Origin: Natrinema sp. SYSU A 869
GTDB lineage: Archaea > Halobacteriota > Halobacteria > Halobacteriales > Natrialbaceae
NCBI RefSeq assembly: GCF_019879105.1
Contig: NZ_CP082249.1
Span: forward strand, 1,240,001-1,304,000
Length of the DNA: 64,000 nt
Direction of reading: 5' to 3'
The notes below the pieces were generated by a model. That model did no database searches and was not told the origin of the DNA. It worked only from the letters and a program-made list of their open reading frames with translations. Made by a program: the position numbers and the translations under genes. Shown piece after piece: positions 18,205 through 27,816 of this stretch. Within the stretch, counting starts at the first letter, position 1, and every line of letters begins with the position of its first letter.

Positions 18205-19368
18205 ATGACGACGCTACAGACGCCGGGACCGACGATCGGCGTAGTCGGAGGGGGACAGCTCGGGCGAATGCTCGCCGAGGCGGCCGCGCCGCTGGGCGTC
18301 GAAGTGGTCGTCCTCGACCCGACGCCGGACTGTCCAGCCGCGCCCGTGGCCCGCGACCAGATCGTTGCCGGGTTCGACGACGAAGCGGGGATCCGCGAGC
18401 TCGCCGCGCGCGCCGACGTGCTCACCTTCGAAATCGAACTCGCCGATCAAGATGTGATGGACCGAGTGAGCGAGGAGACCGACACGCCCGTCCATCCGAA
18501 GCCGTCGACGCTCGAGACGATTCACGACAAACTCGTCCAGAAACGCGAACTCGAGGACGCTGGCGTTCCGGTACCGCCGTTCCGTGAGGTCGACGACGCC
18601 GCCGACGTTCGGGCGGCGATCGACGACTACGGCGCGCCGGTGATGCTCAAGGCCCGAACCGGCGGCTACGACGGCCGGGGTAATGTCCCCGTCGAGTCGA
18701 AAGCTGAAGCGGACGAGGCCCTCGAGTCGGTCGCCGGCCCCGCGATGGTCGAGTCGTTCGTCGACTTCGAGCGCGAGGTCTCGGTCATCGCGGTCAAGGG
18801 TAACGATGAGATCGAGACCTTCCCGATCGGGGAGAACGTCCACGAGGAAGAGATCCTCCGAGAGACGGTCGTTCCGGCGCGCTCGAGCGAGGCCATCACC
18901 GAGCGCGCTCACGCGGTCGCGCGCGACGTGCTTGAGGTAATGGACGGGCGCGGCGTCTACGGAATCGAACTCTTCGAAACGACAGACGGTGAGGTTCTCC
19001 TCAACGAGATCGCGCCGCGCCCGCACAACTCCGGCCACTGGACGATCGAGGGCGCTCAAACCTCTCAGTTCGAACAACACGTCCGGGCCGTCCTCGGCTG
19101 GCCACTCGGCTCGACTGCGCTCCGCTCGCCGACAGTGATGACGAATCTGCTCGGCGACGTGAGCGAGGAACGGCCCGCACAGCTGGACGATCTCGACGAA
19201 ATCCTCGAGACGCCCGGTGCGAATCTCCACTGGTACGGCAAGCGGCAGGCCCGTCCCCTGCGGAAGCTGGGGCATGTGACGCTCTCGGCGGACGACGCCG
19301 ACGCGTCGATCGACGAGTTACTCGAGACCGCGCGCGATCTCGAGGCCGCCGTGACGTTCCGCACGTAG
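18205..19368 (+). CDS. purK: 5-(carboxyamino)imidazole ribonucleotide synthase
   Basis: 387 aa. GVVGGGQLGRMLAEAAAPLG at the N terminus, VMLKARTGGYDGRGN in the ATP-grasp lid and NEIAPRPHNSGHWTIEGAQTSQF in the C-terminal half are diagnostic PurK motifs. It uses ATP and bicarbonate to carboxylate aminoimidazole ribonucleotide to N5-CAIR in purine synthesis. Normal length. It is followed 78 nt later by purE, the next enzyme, with its own weak upstream region. Confidence 0.97.
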   Translation: MTTLQTPGPTIGVVGGGQLGRMLAEAAAPLGVEVVVLDPTPDCPAAPVARDQIVAGFDDEAGIRELAARADVLTFEIELADQDVMDRVSEETDTPVHPKPSTLETIHDKLVQKRELEDAGVPVPPFREVDDAADVRAAIDDYGAPVMLKARTGGYDGRGNVPVESKAEADEALESVAGPAMVESFVDFEREVSVIAVKGNDEIETFPIGENVHEEEILRETVVPARSSEAITERAHAVARDVLEVMDGRGVYGIELFETTDGEVLLNEIAPRPHNSGHWTIEGAQTSQFEQHVRAVLGWPLGSTALRSPTVMTNLLGDVSEERPAQLDDLDEILETPGANLHWYGKRQARPLRKLGHVTLSADDADASIDELLETARDLEAAVTFRT

Positions 19369-19446
19369 TGCCGTTCGCCGTCGATCGCCGCGGCTGCTCG
19401 TCCCGTTCACCACTGTTTCAAGTCACTCCCCCGACGACCACCACCC

Positions 19447-20085
19447 ATGAGCGACAGCGTCACCGAACTGATCGACCGCCTGCATGACGAAGCCCAGCAG
19501 GACCGTTCAGCGGAGGAAACACCCGATGTCGGGATCGTCATGGGGAGTGACTCCGACCTCGAGACGATGATGACTGGCGGCGAGCGCCGCGGCGCGTACG
19601 ACGCCTTCGTGGACGAACTCGGCTTCGCCGAGCAGACCGATTACGAGAGCCCGCCCGACGAGCGGTTCACGTTTGAGACCTACGTCACCTCTGCCCACCG
19701 GACGCCAGACTTAATGACGGCTTATGCCGAAACCGCCGAGGAACGCGGCCTCGAGGTGATCATCGCCGGGGCCGGTGGGAAGTCCGCGGATCTGCCGAAC
19801 ATGACTGCATCGATCGCGTACCCGCTGCCGGTCATCGGCGTCCCGGTCCAAGAGAAGTCAGTTGATAGCGTCATCGGGATGCCGACCGGCGCGCCGCTGG
19901 TCGCGGTTGATGCGGGCAAGTCCTTTAACGCGGCGCTGTCGGCCGCACAGATCCTCGCCCGTCAGCAGGAGGACGTCCGCGATCAACTGGTCGCCTATCA
20001 CGAGGCCCTACGCGAGGGCGTTGGGGACGTCTCTCAAGAACTCCACGACGGCGGAACGCCGGCGTTCCGGAACCAGGACCGGTAA
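19447..20085 (+). CDS. purE: 5-(carboxyamino)imidazole ribonucleotide mutase
   Basis: 212 aa. VGIVMGSDSDLETM, VTSAHRTPDLM, IIAGAGGKSADLPNM and VPVQEKSVDSVIGMPTG are the class I PurE active-site loops. Converts N5-CAIR to CAIR, directly after PurK. There is an insertion of about 20 aa after residue 45 (GGERRGAYDAFVDELGFAEQ), longer than in bacterial PurE, and a C-terminal tail extending past the core. Confidence 0.97.
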   Translation: MSDSVTELIDRLHDEAQQDRSAEETPDVGIVMGSDSDLETMMTGGERRGAYDAFVDELGFAEQTDYESPPDERFTFETYVTSAHRTPDLMTAYAETAEERGLEVIIAGAGGKSADLPNMTASIAYPLPVIGVPVQEKSVDSVIGMPTGAPLVAVDAGKSFNAALSAAQILARQQEDVRDQLVAYHEALREGVGDVSQELHDGGTPAFRNQDR

Positions 20086-20367
20086 CCGACTGTTCGGACC
20101 CGGTGTCGGTCACATCGCAGTGGTCGATCGGTCAGCCGAATGAGTGTGGCCGCCAGAAATCATCGTTCGAACGTCCGATCGACCGATTTCGGTCGCGAGT
20201 AATACGCTATTACCGATCTGCTCACGTTCCATATAGCTATACATAATATACGGTGATTAATTACGTGAGTCTCCGCTCGCTGAAGTCGCGTTTCGGCCCG
20301 TGTTACCCCGAAAAACGAAGAATCAACCCTTATGTGCGTGCGGTTTGAAGCCTCGAACGTTACGGAG

Positions 20368-20772
20368 ATGAATGATTGGATCGCTATCGGGGCGCTGGCG
20401 CTCGTCGGAGTACTGATACCGTTCGGGATGATGGCGGTATCATATCTCCTACGACCCACCGTGCCCGAAACGAGCAAACGCGCCACCTACGAAAGTGGCG
20501 AGATTCCGACCGGCGGAACGCGCATCCGGTTTAATATCCAGTACTACATGGTTGCATTGCTGTTCGTCGTCTTCGATATCGAGACCGTCCTGTTGTTTCC
20601 CTGGGCGGTCGCCTATCAGGATGCGCTCGCCGCGGATATCCCGCTCGTCCGTGCGCTCGGGCCGATGCTGTTGTTCGTCGCCATCCTGCTCGTCGGACTC
20701 GCGTGGGCGTGGCGTACGGGCGCAGTACAGTGGGCACGGACACCTCGCCAGCTGGAAACTGACAGACCATGA
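20368..20772 (+). CDS. nuoA: NADH-quinone oxidoreductase-type subunit A
   Basis: 134 aa, three hydrophobic helices. TYESGEIPTGGTRIRFNIQYYMVALLFVVFDIE is the NuoA signature that includes the acidic pair in the second helix. The ATG at 20368 is chosen because the family starts just before the first helix; an upstream in-frame ATG at 20332 would add 12 residues. Sequence before it is AT-rich (20220-20255), and CCTTATG at about 20327 may be the promoter. First gene of the eleven-gene nuo operon; it overlaps nuoB by 4 nt. Confidence 0.93.
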   Translation: MNDWIAIGALALVGVLIPFGMMAVSYLLRPTVPETSKRATYESGEIPTGGTRIRFNIQYYMVALLFVVFDIETVLLFPWAVAYQDALAADIPLVRALGPMLLFVAILLVGLAWAWRTGAVQWARTPRQLETDRP

Positions 20773-21476
20773 GTAGCGAACAACCACGCCAACAAATCTA
20801 CGACAGCACCGCACCGTCGACCGACACCCGCGACTCGCGTATCGGTGAGGGTGCCGACGACCGCTTCAACTCCAAACTTCGCGAGGCCTTCGGGTCGACC
20901 CCGTTCATCCTCACGAAGTTCGACAAGTTCATGAACTGGGTGCGGGGCAACTCGATGTTCATGCTCCAGTTCGGGATCGCGTGTTGCAGCATCGAGATGA
21001 TGCACACGTACGCGATCAAACACGACCTGGACCGCTTCGGGGCCGGGGTCCCGCGGGCCTCGCCCCGGCAGGCCGACGTGATGATCGTCCCCGGGACGAT
21101 CGTCTCGAAGTTCGGCCCCCGTATGAAGCGGGTCTACGACCAGATGCCCGAACCAAAGTTCGTCGTCGGCATGGGCTCGTGTACGATCTCCGGCGGCCCC
21201 TTCCAGGAGGGGTACAACGTCGTCAAGGGAGCTGAAGAGATCATCCCAATCGATATCCACGTCCCCGGCTGCCCGCCGCGACCGGAAGCGCTGGTCTACG
21301 GCATCGCCAAACTCCAGGAGCGGATCCGCAACGGCGAGTCGACACCCGTCGTCGTCAAACCGTACGAACTCGAGGAGTTCGGCGACCTACCTCAGGACGA
21401 ACTCATCCAGAAGCTCGCGGACGACATCGACGAGGAGGACCTCGTCATGCGCTATAACTGGGCTGATTCGCCATGA
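20769..21476 (+). CDS. nuoB: NADH-quinone oxidoreductase-type subunit B
   Basis: 235 aa. [23 protein letters not shown] and [15 protein letters not shown] hold the four cysteines that bind cluster N2 at the quinone end of the hydrophilic arm. The N-terminal 50 aa and C-terminal 45 aa are acidic haloarchaeal extensions. ATGA overlaps on both sides link it to nuoA and nuoCD. Confidence 0.96.
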   Translation: MSSEQPRQQIYDSTAPSTDTRDSRIGEGADDRFNSKLREAFGSTPFILTKFDKFMNWVRGNSMFMLQFGIACCSIEMMHTYAIKHDLDRFGAGVPRASPRQADVMIVPGTIVSKFGPRMKRVYDQMPEPKFVVGMGSCTISGGPFQEGYNVVKGAEEIIPIDIHVPGCPPRPEALVYGIAKLQERIRNGESTPVVVKPYELEEFGDLPQDELIQKLADDIDEEDLVMRYNWADSP

Positions 21477-23134
21477 GCACGGGACTCGAGCGAGGGCAGC
21501 AGCCACCGGTCGACGTAACGGAAGACGAACTCACGGCACTGATCGGTGATCGCGCGCTCGCACGCGACGATCACCTGAATGCGCCGGGATTCGTCATTCG
21601 GCCGGACGACGTCCAGGACGTCCTCACAGACCTTCGAGACGAGGCTGGGTTCGACCACCTCGCCAATCTCACCGCCCAAGAGTACGCAGACCGGTATGAG
21701 TCGATCTATCACCTCCGGAAATACGCCGACCCGACGCAGGAGGTGTCGGTTGTCGTCCCGACGCACACCGACGATCCGGTCAGCCAGACCGCCGAGCCGG
21801 CCTTCCGGACGGCCGACTGGCACGAGCGGGAGGCCTTCGACCTCGTTGGCATCGACTACGAAGGTCACCCCGATCCGCGACGGATCCTCCTGCCCGAGAC
21901 CTGGCAGGGCCATCCGCTCTCGCGGGGATACGACCAGGAGAAGCCACAGCTCGTGACGTTGACGGAACACGCCAACCCGGTTCAGCCGGACCATCACGAC
22001 GACGAGTCGGACACGATGTTCCTCAACATCGGTCCCCACCACCCGGCGACCCACGGCGTGCTCCACATCGAGACGGTACTGGACGGCGAGACGGTCGTCG
22101 ACGTCGACCCCGACATCGGCTACCTGCACCGCTGCGAGGAGCAGATGTGCCAGCAGGGGACCTACCGCCACCAGATCATGCCATACCCGGACCGCTGGGA
22201 CTACGTCTCGGCCGGCCTCTTGAACGAGTGGGCCTACGCGCGCACTGCCGAGGACCTCGCGGACATCGAGGTCCCGGAGTACGCGCAGGTCATCCGGACG
22301 ATGGGTGCCGAGCTCTGCCGGATCGCCTCCCACATGCTCGCGCTGGCCACCTTCGCGCTTGACGTCTACGGCGACTTCACCGCCATCTTCCAGTATGGGA
22401 TGCGCGACCGCGAGGTCGTCCAGGACATCCTCGAGGACCTGACCGGCCAGCGGCTCATGTTCAACTACTTCCGGCTCGGCGGGGTCGCCTGGGATCTGCC
22501 CGAGCCCCGCGAGGAGTTCATCGAGAAGACGCGAGACTTCCTCGACGAACTCCCCGCCAAGGTCGACGAGTACAACGACCTGCTGACCAGCAACGAGATC
22601 TTCCAGATTCGGTGCCACGACACCGGGGTTCTCGAGCCCGATGTGGCCAAACAGTACGGCTGTACCGGGCCCGTCGCACGCGGCTCCGGCATCGATTACG
22701 ACCTCCGGCGCGACGACCCCTACGGCTACTACGACAACCTCGAGTGGGATGTCGTCACCGAGGACGGCTGTGACAACTACAGCCGCGTCCTCGTGCGCAT
22801 GCAGGAAGTCGAGGAATCCGCGAAGATCATCGAGCAGTGTATCGACCTGCTCGAGGACTGGCCCGAAGACGAGCGGACGGTCCAGAGCAACGTGCCGCGG
22901 ACGCTCAAGCCGGACGCGGACACGGAGATCTACCGCAGCGTCGAGGGCGCGAAGGGCGAACTCGGGATCTACATTCGCTCGGACGGCACGGACAAGCCGG
23001 GCCGGTTCAAGATCCGGAGTCCGTGTTTCCACAATCTCTCGGCGCTGCCCGAGATGTCCGAAGGGGAGTACGTGCCGGACCTGATCGCGTCGCTTGGCAG
23101 CCTCGATATCGTGCTCGGGGAGGTGGACCGGTAG
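21473..23134 (+). CDS. nuoCD: NADH-quinone oxidoreductase-type fused subunits C and D
   Basis: 553 aa. Residues about 1-165 are the 30-kDa NuoC domain ([24 protein letters not shown]), and about 180-553 the 49-kDa NuoD domain ([27 protein letters not shown]-type loop replaced by acidic variants). NuoD forms the quinone pocket with NuoB. The C-D fusion is also known in some bacteria. It ends 1 nt before nuoH. Confidence 0.96.
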   Translation: MSTGLERGQQPPVDVTEDELTALIGDRALARDDHLNAPGFVIRPDDVQDVLTDLRDEAGFDHLANLTAQEYADRYESIYHLRKYADPTQEVSVVVPTHTDDPVSQTAEPAFRTADWHEREAFDLVGIDYEGHPDPRRILLPETWQGHPLSRGYDQEKPQLVTLTEHANPVQPDHHDDESDTMFLNIGPHHPATHGVLHIETVLDGETVVDVDPDIGYLHRCEEQMCQQGTYRHQIMPYPDRWDYVSAGLLNEWAYARTAEDLADIEVPEYAQVIRTMGAELCRIASHMLALATFALDVYGDFTAIFQYGMRDREVVQDILEDLTGQRLMFNYFRLGGVAWDLPEPREEFIEKTRDFLDELPAKVDEYNDLLTSNEIFQIRCHDTGVLEPDVAKQYGCTGPVARGSGIDYDLRRDDPYGYYDNLEWDVVTEDGCDNYSRVLVRMQEVEESAKIIEQCIDLLEDWPEDERTVQSNVPRTLKPDADTEIYRSVEGAKGELGIYIRSDGTDKPGRFKIRSPCFHNLSALPEMSEGEYVPDLIASLGSLDIVLGEVDR

Positions 23135-23135
23135 T

Positions 23136-24257
23136 ATGACCGGTGGCCAGATCACAGGCGCGGCCGGCGGGTCACCCGAACTGCCGGCGGTGCCGCTGCA
23201 GGATACGGTCTTGCTCCCCGAGCGGATCGGCGAACTGACTGGACTCGATGGGTTCGGGCTCGGCGGCGAACTGCTCGCGACCTTTCTCGCCGCCTTCCTC
23301 ATCGGCAATCTGATGCTCGCGATGACCGGCGTCGCGGGGCCGTGGGCGAAACGGAAGATAACCGCCGCGTTCACGGACCGGATCGCCGTCAACCGGCTCG
23401 GTCCGGCGGGACTGTTCATTATTATTGCAGACGCCGTCCGCCTCCTGTCAAAGGAACTGGTCATCCCCGAAAACGCGGATCGGCCCGCCTACGACCTTGC
23501 GCCGATCGTCGTCGCATCGTCGGCGCTGCTCGGCTTCGCCGTCATTCCGATGGGAAGCGGGATTCACCTCGCTGATCCGGAAGTCGGGCTGGCCTATGTC
23601 TTCGCCGTCTCGGGGATCGCGAGCCTCGGACTGGTGATGGCCGGCTACGCGTCGGCGAACAAGTACTCGCTGCTCGGCGGCCTCCGCGCGGTCGCACAGA
23701 ACATCGCCTACGAGATCCCGCTGGTCATCACCGGGATGTCGGTCGTGATCTTCGCCGGGACACTACAGATGGGCGAGATCGTCTCGACACAGGCGGACCC
23801 ACTGTTCACGATCGTGGGAATTTCGATTCCGTCGTGGTACGCGCTGGTCAACCCCTTCGCGTTCGTCCTCTTTCTGGTAGCGAACTTCGCAGAGGTCGGT
23901 CGCAACCCCTTCGACACGCCGGAGGCACCGACTGAGATCGTCGCCGGGTATCAGACCGAGTACTCCTCGGTCTACTTCGTGCTGATCTACCTCGGGGAGT
24001 TCCTCCACATCTTCCTTGGCGGTGCGATAATCGCGACGATCTTCCTCGGTGGGCCTGCCGGGCCCGGACCGGCGGCGCTCGGCATCGTCTGGTTCATCAT
24101 TAAGATCTGGGCGGTATTCTTCGCGACGCAGTGGCTGCGTTCGGCGGTTCCCCGCGTCCGGATCGACCAACTGATCGAGATCGGCTGGAAGGGACTGCTC
24201 GTCCTCTCCTTCGCCAATCTCGTCTTGACCGCGGTAATTGTGGGGCTGATAGCATGA
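23136..24257 (+). CDS. nuoH: NADH-quinone oxidoreductase-type subunit H
   Basis: 373 aa with eight or so transmembrane helices. SANKYSLLGGLRAVAQNIAYEIP and EVGRNPFDTPEAPTEIVAGYQTEYSSVYF are the conserved NuoH loops lining the quinone chamber. The start at 23136 follows the nuoCD stop by 1 nt. The stop overlaps the ATG of nuoI. Confidence 0.96.
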   Translation: MTGGQITGAAGGSPELPAVPLQDTVLLPERIGELTGLDGFGLGGELLATFLAAFLIGNLMLAMTGVAGPWAKRKITAAFTDRIAVNRLGPAGLFIIIADAVRLLSKELVIPENADRPAYDLAPIVVASSALLGFAVIPMGSGIHLADPEVGLAYVFAVSGIASLGLVMAGYASANKYSLLGGLRAVAQNIAYEIPLVITGMSVVIFAGTLQMGEIVSTQADPLFTIVGISIPSWYALVNPFAFVLFLVANFAEVGRNPFDTPEAPTEIVAGYQTEYSSVYFVLIYLGEFLHIFLGGAIIATIFLGGPAGPGPAALGIVWFIIKIWAVFFATQWLRSAVPRVRIDQLIEIGWKGLLVLSFANLVLTAVIVGLIA

Positions 24258-24715
24258 TCGGGATACTCAAATCGATGGCAACGACGATGAAACACGCACT
24301 GGACGGCTCTACCTTCACAGTAGAGTATCCGGAGACCGCACCCGACGTCTCGCCGCGCTTTCGCGGCGTCCATAAGTTCAGTCAGGAGCGGTGTATCTGG
24401 TGTCGCCAGTGCGAGAACGTCTGTCCGAACGACACGATCCAGATCGTCACGAACGATCAGCGACAGGGCGAACAGTACAACCTTCACATCGGGCAGTGTG
24501 TCTACTGCCGGCTCTGTGAGGAGGTCTGCCCCGTCGACGCCATCCTGCTCACGGAGAATTTCGAGTTCACCGCGGACACGAAACACGATTTCGTCTACAA
24601 TAAGGAGCAACTGAAGGCTGTACCGTGGTACAAGGACATCGACCCGCTCGCAGCCCGCGAACCCGACCGGGGCGCGTGGGTCGGTGAGGGTGAGGGAGAG
24701 GTCGACTACCAGTAA
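24254..24715 (+). CDS. nuoI: NADH-quinone oxidoreductase-type subunit I (2x[4Fe-4S] ferredoxin)
   Basis: 153 aa. Two cluster motifs, CIWCRQCENVCP and CVYCRLCEEVCP, bind N6a and N6b. The start at 24254 overlaps the nuoH stop (ATGA). As the complex lacks the EFG module here, NuoI is the outermost visible iron-sulfur subunit and would be the docking site for an electron donor other than NADH (inference). Confidence 0.96.
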   Translation: MIGILKSMATTMKHALDGSTFTVEYPETAPDVSPRFRGVHKFSQERCIWCRQCENVCPNDTIQIVTNDQRQGEQYNLHIGQCVYCRLCEEVCPVDAILLTENFEFTADTKHDFVYNKEQLKAVPWYKDIDPLAAREPDRGAWVGEGEGEVDYQ

Positions 24716-24754
24716 CGGGTCCGCCCGTCCCGTAAACGGGCACTATCAACAAAC

Positions 24755-25033
24755 ATGAACTACGAGCTGATCACGTTCGCGCTGTTTGCCCTCGTGACGC
24801 TGGCCAGCGCGGTGGGTGTCGTGCTCATGCAGGACCCGTGGCATTCGGCGCTCCTGCTTGGCATAGCGCTTCTCAGCGTGGCGGTCCACTACGTGATGCT
24901 GGCGGCCGAATTCGTCGCCATGATGCAGGTCCTCGTCTACGTGGGCGGGGTCCTCGTCCTCATCACGTTCGCCGTCATGCTGACCCAGCGCGATGAATCC
25001 GACGCCGACGCAGACGAGGTGGTACAGGCATGA
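24755..25033 (+). CDS. nuoJ1: NADH-quinone oxidoreductase-type subunit J, N-terminal part
   Basis: 92 aa with three hydrophobic helices, including LLSVAVHYVMLAAEFVAMMQVLVYVGG, the conserved NuoJ third helix. It corresponds to the first half of bacterial NuoJ. The second half is a separate gene beginning at 25030 (4-nt overlap), an arrangement known in haloarchaea. It starts 39 nt after nuoI, one of the few spacers in this operon. Confidence 0.92.
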   Translation: MNYELITFALFALVTLASAVGVVLMQDPWHSALLLGIALLSVAVHYVMLAAEFVAMMQVLVYVGGVLVLITFAVMLTQRDESDADADEVVQA

Positions 25034-25464
25034 CGACCGGTCCGAAACTCCGACTCGGTAAGACGCTCGTTCCGGGACTGCTCGCGGTCGGGCTGTTCGG
25101 CGTGATGGCACTCATCGCGCTGAACACGACCTTCGAGCCGATGACTCAGGCCGCGGGGGCCGGCTTCCCCGATGACGTCTCGATCACGGCCGAACTCGGC
25201 TACGCCCTGTTCGGCTTCGACGAATTGCAGACGATCGGCGGCACGGAACCGTTCCTCGCCGCCGTCTTGCTCGTCGCGGTCGCACTCGATGCCGCGCTTG
25301 ACGCCTCGCTCGTCCTCGCGAAACGCGAGGAGGGCGGCGAACCCGTCGCCGCGCTCTCGAGCACCGAGGCCTCGAGCAGCGAAGGACCAGAGCCAGCCGT
25401 CGCCGATGGCGGAAAACGCTCCGACAGCGGTTCCCAGACCGAGACGGGAGGTGAGAATCGATGA
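25030..25464 (+). CDS. nuoJ2: NADH-quinone oxidoreductase-type subunit J, C-terminal part
   Basis: 144 aa. Two hydrophobic helices (about residues 14-32 and 74-95) separated by a loop that contains ELGYALFGFDELQTIGG, as in the C-terminal half of NuoJ, then a long acidic Ser/Glu/Gly-rich tail of about 45 aa. The tail is not in bacterial NuoJ and is probably cytoplasmic. Overlaps nuoK by 4 nt. Confidence 0.88.
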   Translation: MTTGPKLRLGKTLVPGLLAVGLFGVMALIALNTTFEPMTQAAGAGFPDDVSITAELGYALFGFDELQTIGGTEPFLAAVLLVAVALDAALDASLVLAKREEGGEPVAALSSTEASSSEGPEPAVADGGKRSDSGSQTETGGENR

Positions 25465-25766
25465 CCGTCGACGTGCAGTACTACGTGCTGCTGTCGATGG
25501 CAGTGTTCTGTATCGGCCTGTTCGGGGTACTGACGCGTCGCAACGCACTATTGTTCCTGATGTCCGTCGAACTCATGCTGAACGCGGCCAACATCAATTT
25601 GATCGCGTTCGCGTTCTATCACGGCAACCTGACGGGGCAGTTGTTTGCGCTGTTTACGATGGCGCTCGCTGCTGCCGAGGTAGCCGTCGGACTCGGGATC
25701 ATCCTGGTGCTGTACCGAAACTTCCGTGATGTCGACGTCACGGTTCCAACGACGATGAGGTGGTAA
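25461..25766 (+). CDS. nuoK: NADH-quinone oxidoreductase-type subunit K
   Basis: 101 aa, three helices. LLFLMSVELMLNAANINLIAF carries the conserved membrane glutamate of NuoK; a second Glu is in AAAEVAVGLGIILVLYR. It is followed by nuoL after 1 nt. Confidence 0.95.
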   Translation: MTVDVQYYVLLSMAVFCIGLFGVLTRRNALLFLMSVELMLNAANINLIAFAFYHGNLTGQLFALFTMALAAAEVAVGLGIILVLYRNFRDVDVTVPTTMRW

Positions 25767-25767
25767 G

Positions 25768-27816
25768 ATGGCAGCAACAGCAACAGGACCGTTCGGATTC
25801 GCACCGGCAATCGCCGTGTTCCCGCTCGTGGCGTTCGTGATTACGCTCCTCTTCGGCAGATACCTGCCCAAGAAGGGCGCGCTTCCAGGCATCCTCGCGA
25901 CAGCGGGCTCGCTCGTCATCTCGCTAGTGATGGTCGCGGCGGTCGCGGGCGGTAACGCACATCACACGACGCTGTATGAGTGGACGGCCGGCGCGGCTGC
26001 GAGCAAGACCGGGCCCGAGACGATCGCGTTCACGTTCGGGATCCTGATCGATCCGCTCTCGGCGCTCATGCTCGTGATCGTCTCGCTGGTCGCCTTGCTC
26101 GTCCACGTCTTCAGTCTCGGCTACATGAACGCCGAAGGGGAGACCGGGCTTCGGCGGTACTACGCCGAACTCGGCCTCTTTACCTTCAGCATGCTCGCCT
26201 TCGTCTTGGCGGACAACCTGCTGATGGCGTTCATGTTCTTCGAACTCGTCGGGCTCTGTTCGTACCTGCTGATCGGGTTCTGGTTCCGCACGGAATCGGC
26301 CCCCTCGGCCGCGAAGAAGGCGTTCCTGGTCACCCGATTCGGTGACTACTTCTTCCTGATCGGGGTCGTCGCCATCGCGGCGACGTTCGGCACGGTCGGC
26401 TTCGCCGGCGAGGAGTCGTTCATCACCGCCGCCGAAACGGCGATCGATGACGGCACGACCCTGTTCGGCTTCGACGCCGAGACCTGGGTGACGATCACCG
26501 GACTGCTCGTCCTCGGCGGGGTCCTCGGCAAGTCCGCGCAGTTCCCCTTCCACACCTGGCTGCCCGACGCCATGGAGGGTCCGACCACCGTCTCCGCGCT
26601 CATTCACGCGGCGACGATGGTCGCGGCCGGGGTCTACCTGGTCGCCCGGATGTTTGGCTACTACGCGCTGAGTCCGACCGCGCTGGCGATCATCGCCTTC
26701 GTCGGTGGCTTCACCGCGCTGTTCGCCGCGACGATGGCCGTTGTCAAAGACGACATCAAACAGGTGCTGGCGTACTCGACGATCAGCCAGTACGGCTACA
26801 TGATGCTCGGACTCGGCGTCGGCGGCTATGTCGCCGGGGTCTTCCACCTGATGAACCACGCCTTCTTCAAGGCGCTCCTATTCCTCGGTGCCGGTGCCGT
26901 CATCATTCTGATGCACCACGAACAGGACATGTGGGAGATGGGCGGGCTCAAAGACAAAGCGCCCGTCACCTACTACACATTCCTCGCCGGCGCGCTCGCG
27001 CTCGCGGGGATCGTCCCCTTCTCGGGCTTCTGGTCGAAAGACGAGGTGCTGTTCGACGCCCTCGCAGTCGGTTTGGAGCAGCCGATCATCCTCGCGGCCT
27101 ACGCGATGGGGCTTCTCGCCGTATTCTTCACCGGCTTCTACACGTTCCGGATGGTCTTCCTGACCTTCCACGGCGAACCCCGGTCGGAGACGGCCGAAGA
27201 CCCACACTCGGTCAGCTGGGCCGTCAAGGTCCCGCTGCTCGCGCTCGGGACGCTCGCAGCCGTCGCCGGGTTCGCGAACCTCGCGCCCGTTGCCGAACTG
27301 CTCCACGCCGACATCACGTTCCTCGAGTTCTGGCTCGACGGCGAGTACGGGTACGTCGAGGGACTGACCTACCACGCATACCACGAGACGGTGGCCTTCG
27401 AAGAGGGCTATATCGGCTCCGAGACGACGACAATGCTGTTGAGCGCAGGCCTGTCGCTCGGGCTTGCGCTGGCCGGCGCGTTCACGGCCCACACGCTGTA
27501 CAACGTGCCCGAACCGGACCGACACATGCAGAAACTCGGCGGCGCGTACCGCGTCCTGAAGAGCAACTACTACCAGGACGAGTACCAGGTCTGGATCGCA
27601 GAGGGACTGACGCTGCCGCTGGCTCGAGCGGCCGACCGCTTCGACCAGACCGTCATCGACGGGGTCGTCAACGGAACGTCGACGGTCAGTCTGTTCGGTA
27701 GCGATCGACTGAAACGGGTACAGACGGGTATCGTAACTAACTACGCGGCGCTGTTGGTGGGCGGGTTCATCGGCTTACTGCTCGTCCTCGGCTATATCGG
27801 AGGGTGGTTCGCATGA
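25768..27816 (+). CDS. nuoL: NADH-quinone oxidoreductase-type subunit L
   Basis: 682 aa, antiporter-like with about 16 helices and a long lateral helix toward the C terminus. ELVGLCSYLLIGFW, GKSAQFPFHTWLPDAMEGPT and HAATMVAAGVYLVARMF are the proton-channel core motifs. Its stop overlaps the start of nuoM. Confidence 0.96.
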   Translation: MAATATGPFGFAPAIAVFPLVAFVITLLFGRYLPKKGALPGILATAGSLVISLVMVAAVAGGNAHHTTLYEWTAGAAASKTGPETIAFTFGILIDPLSALMLVIVSLVALLVHVFSLGYMNAEGETGLRRYYAELGLFTFSMLAFVLADNLLMAFMFFELVGLCSYLLIGFWFRTESAPSAAKKAFLVTRFGDYFFLIGVVAIAATFGTVGFAGEESFITAAETAIDDGTTLFGFDAETWVTITGLLVLGGVLGKSAQFPFHTWLPDAMEGPTTVSALIHAATMVAAGVYLVARMFGYYALSPTALAIIAFVGGFTALFAATMAVVKDDIKQVLAYSTISQYGYMMLGLGVGGYVAGVFHLMNHAFFKALLFLGAGAVIILMHHEQDMWEMGGLKDKAPVTYYTFLAGALALAGIVPFSGFWSKDEVLFDALAVGLEQPIILAAYAMGLLAVFFTGFYTFRMVFLTFHGEPRSETAEDPHSVSWAVKVPLLALGTLAAVAGFANLAPVAELLHADITFLEFWLDGEYGYVEGLTYHAYHETVAFEEGYIGSETTTMLLSAGLSLGLALAGAFTAHTLYNVPEPDRHMQKLGGAYRVLKSNYYQDEYQVWIAEGLTLPLARAADRFDQTVIDGVVNGTSTVSLFGSDRLKRVQTGIVTNYAALLVGGFIGLLLVLGYIGGWFA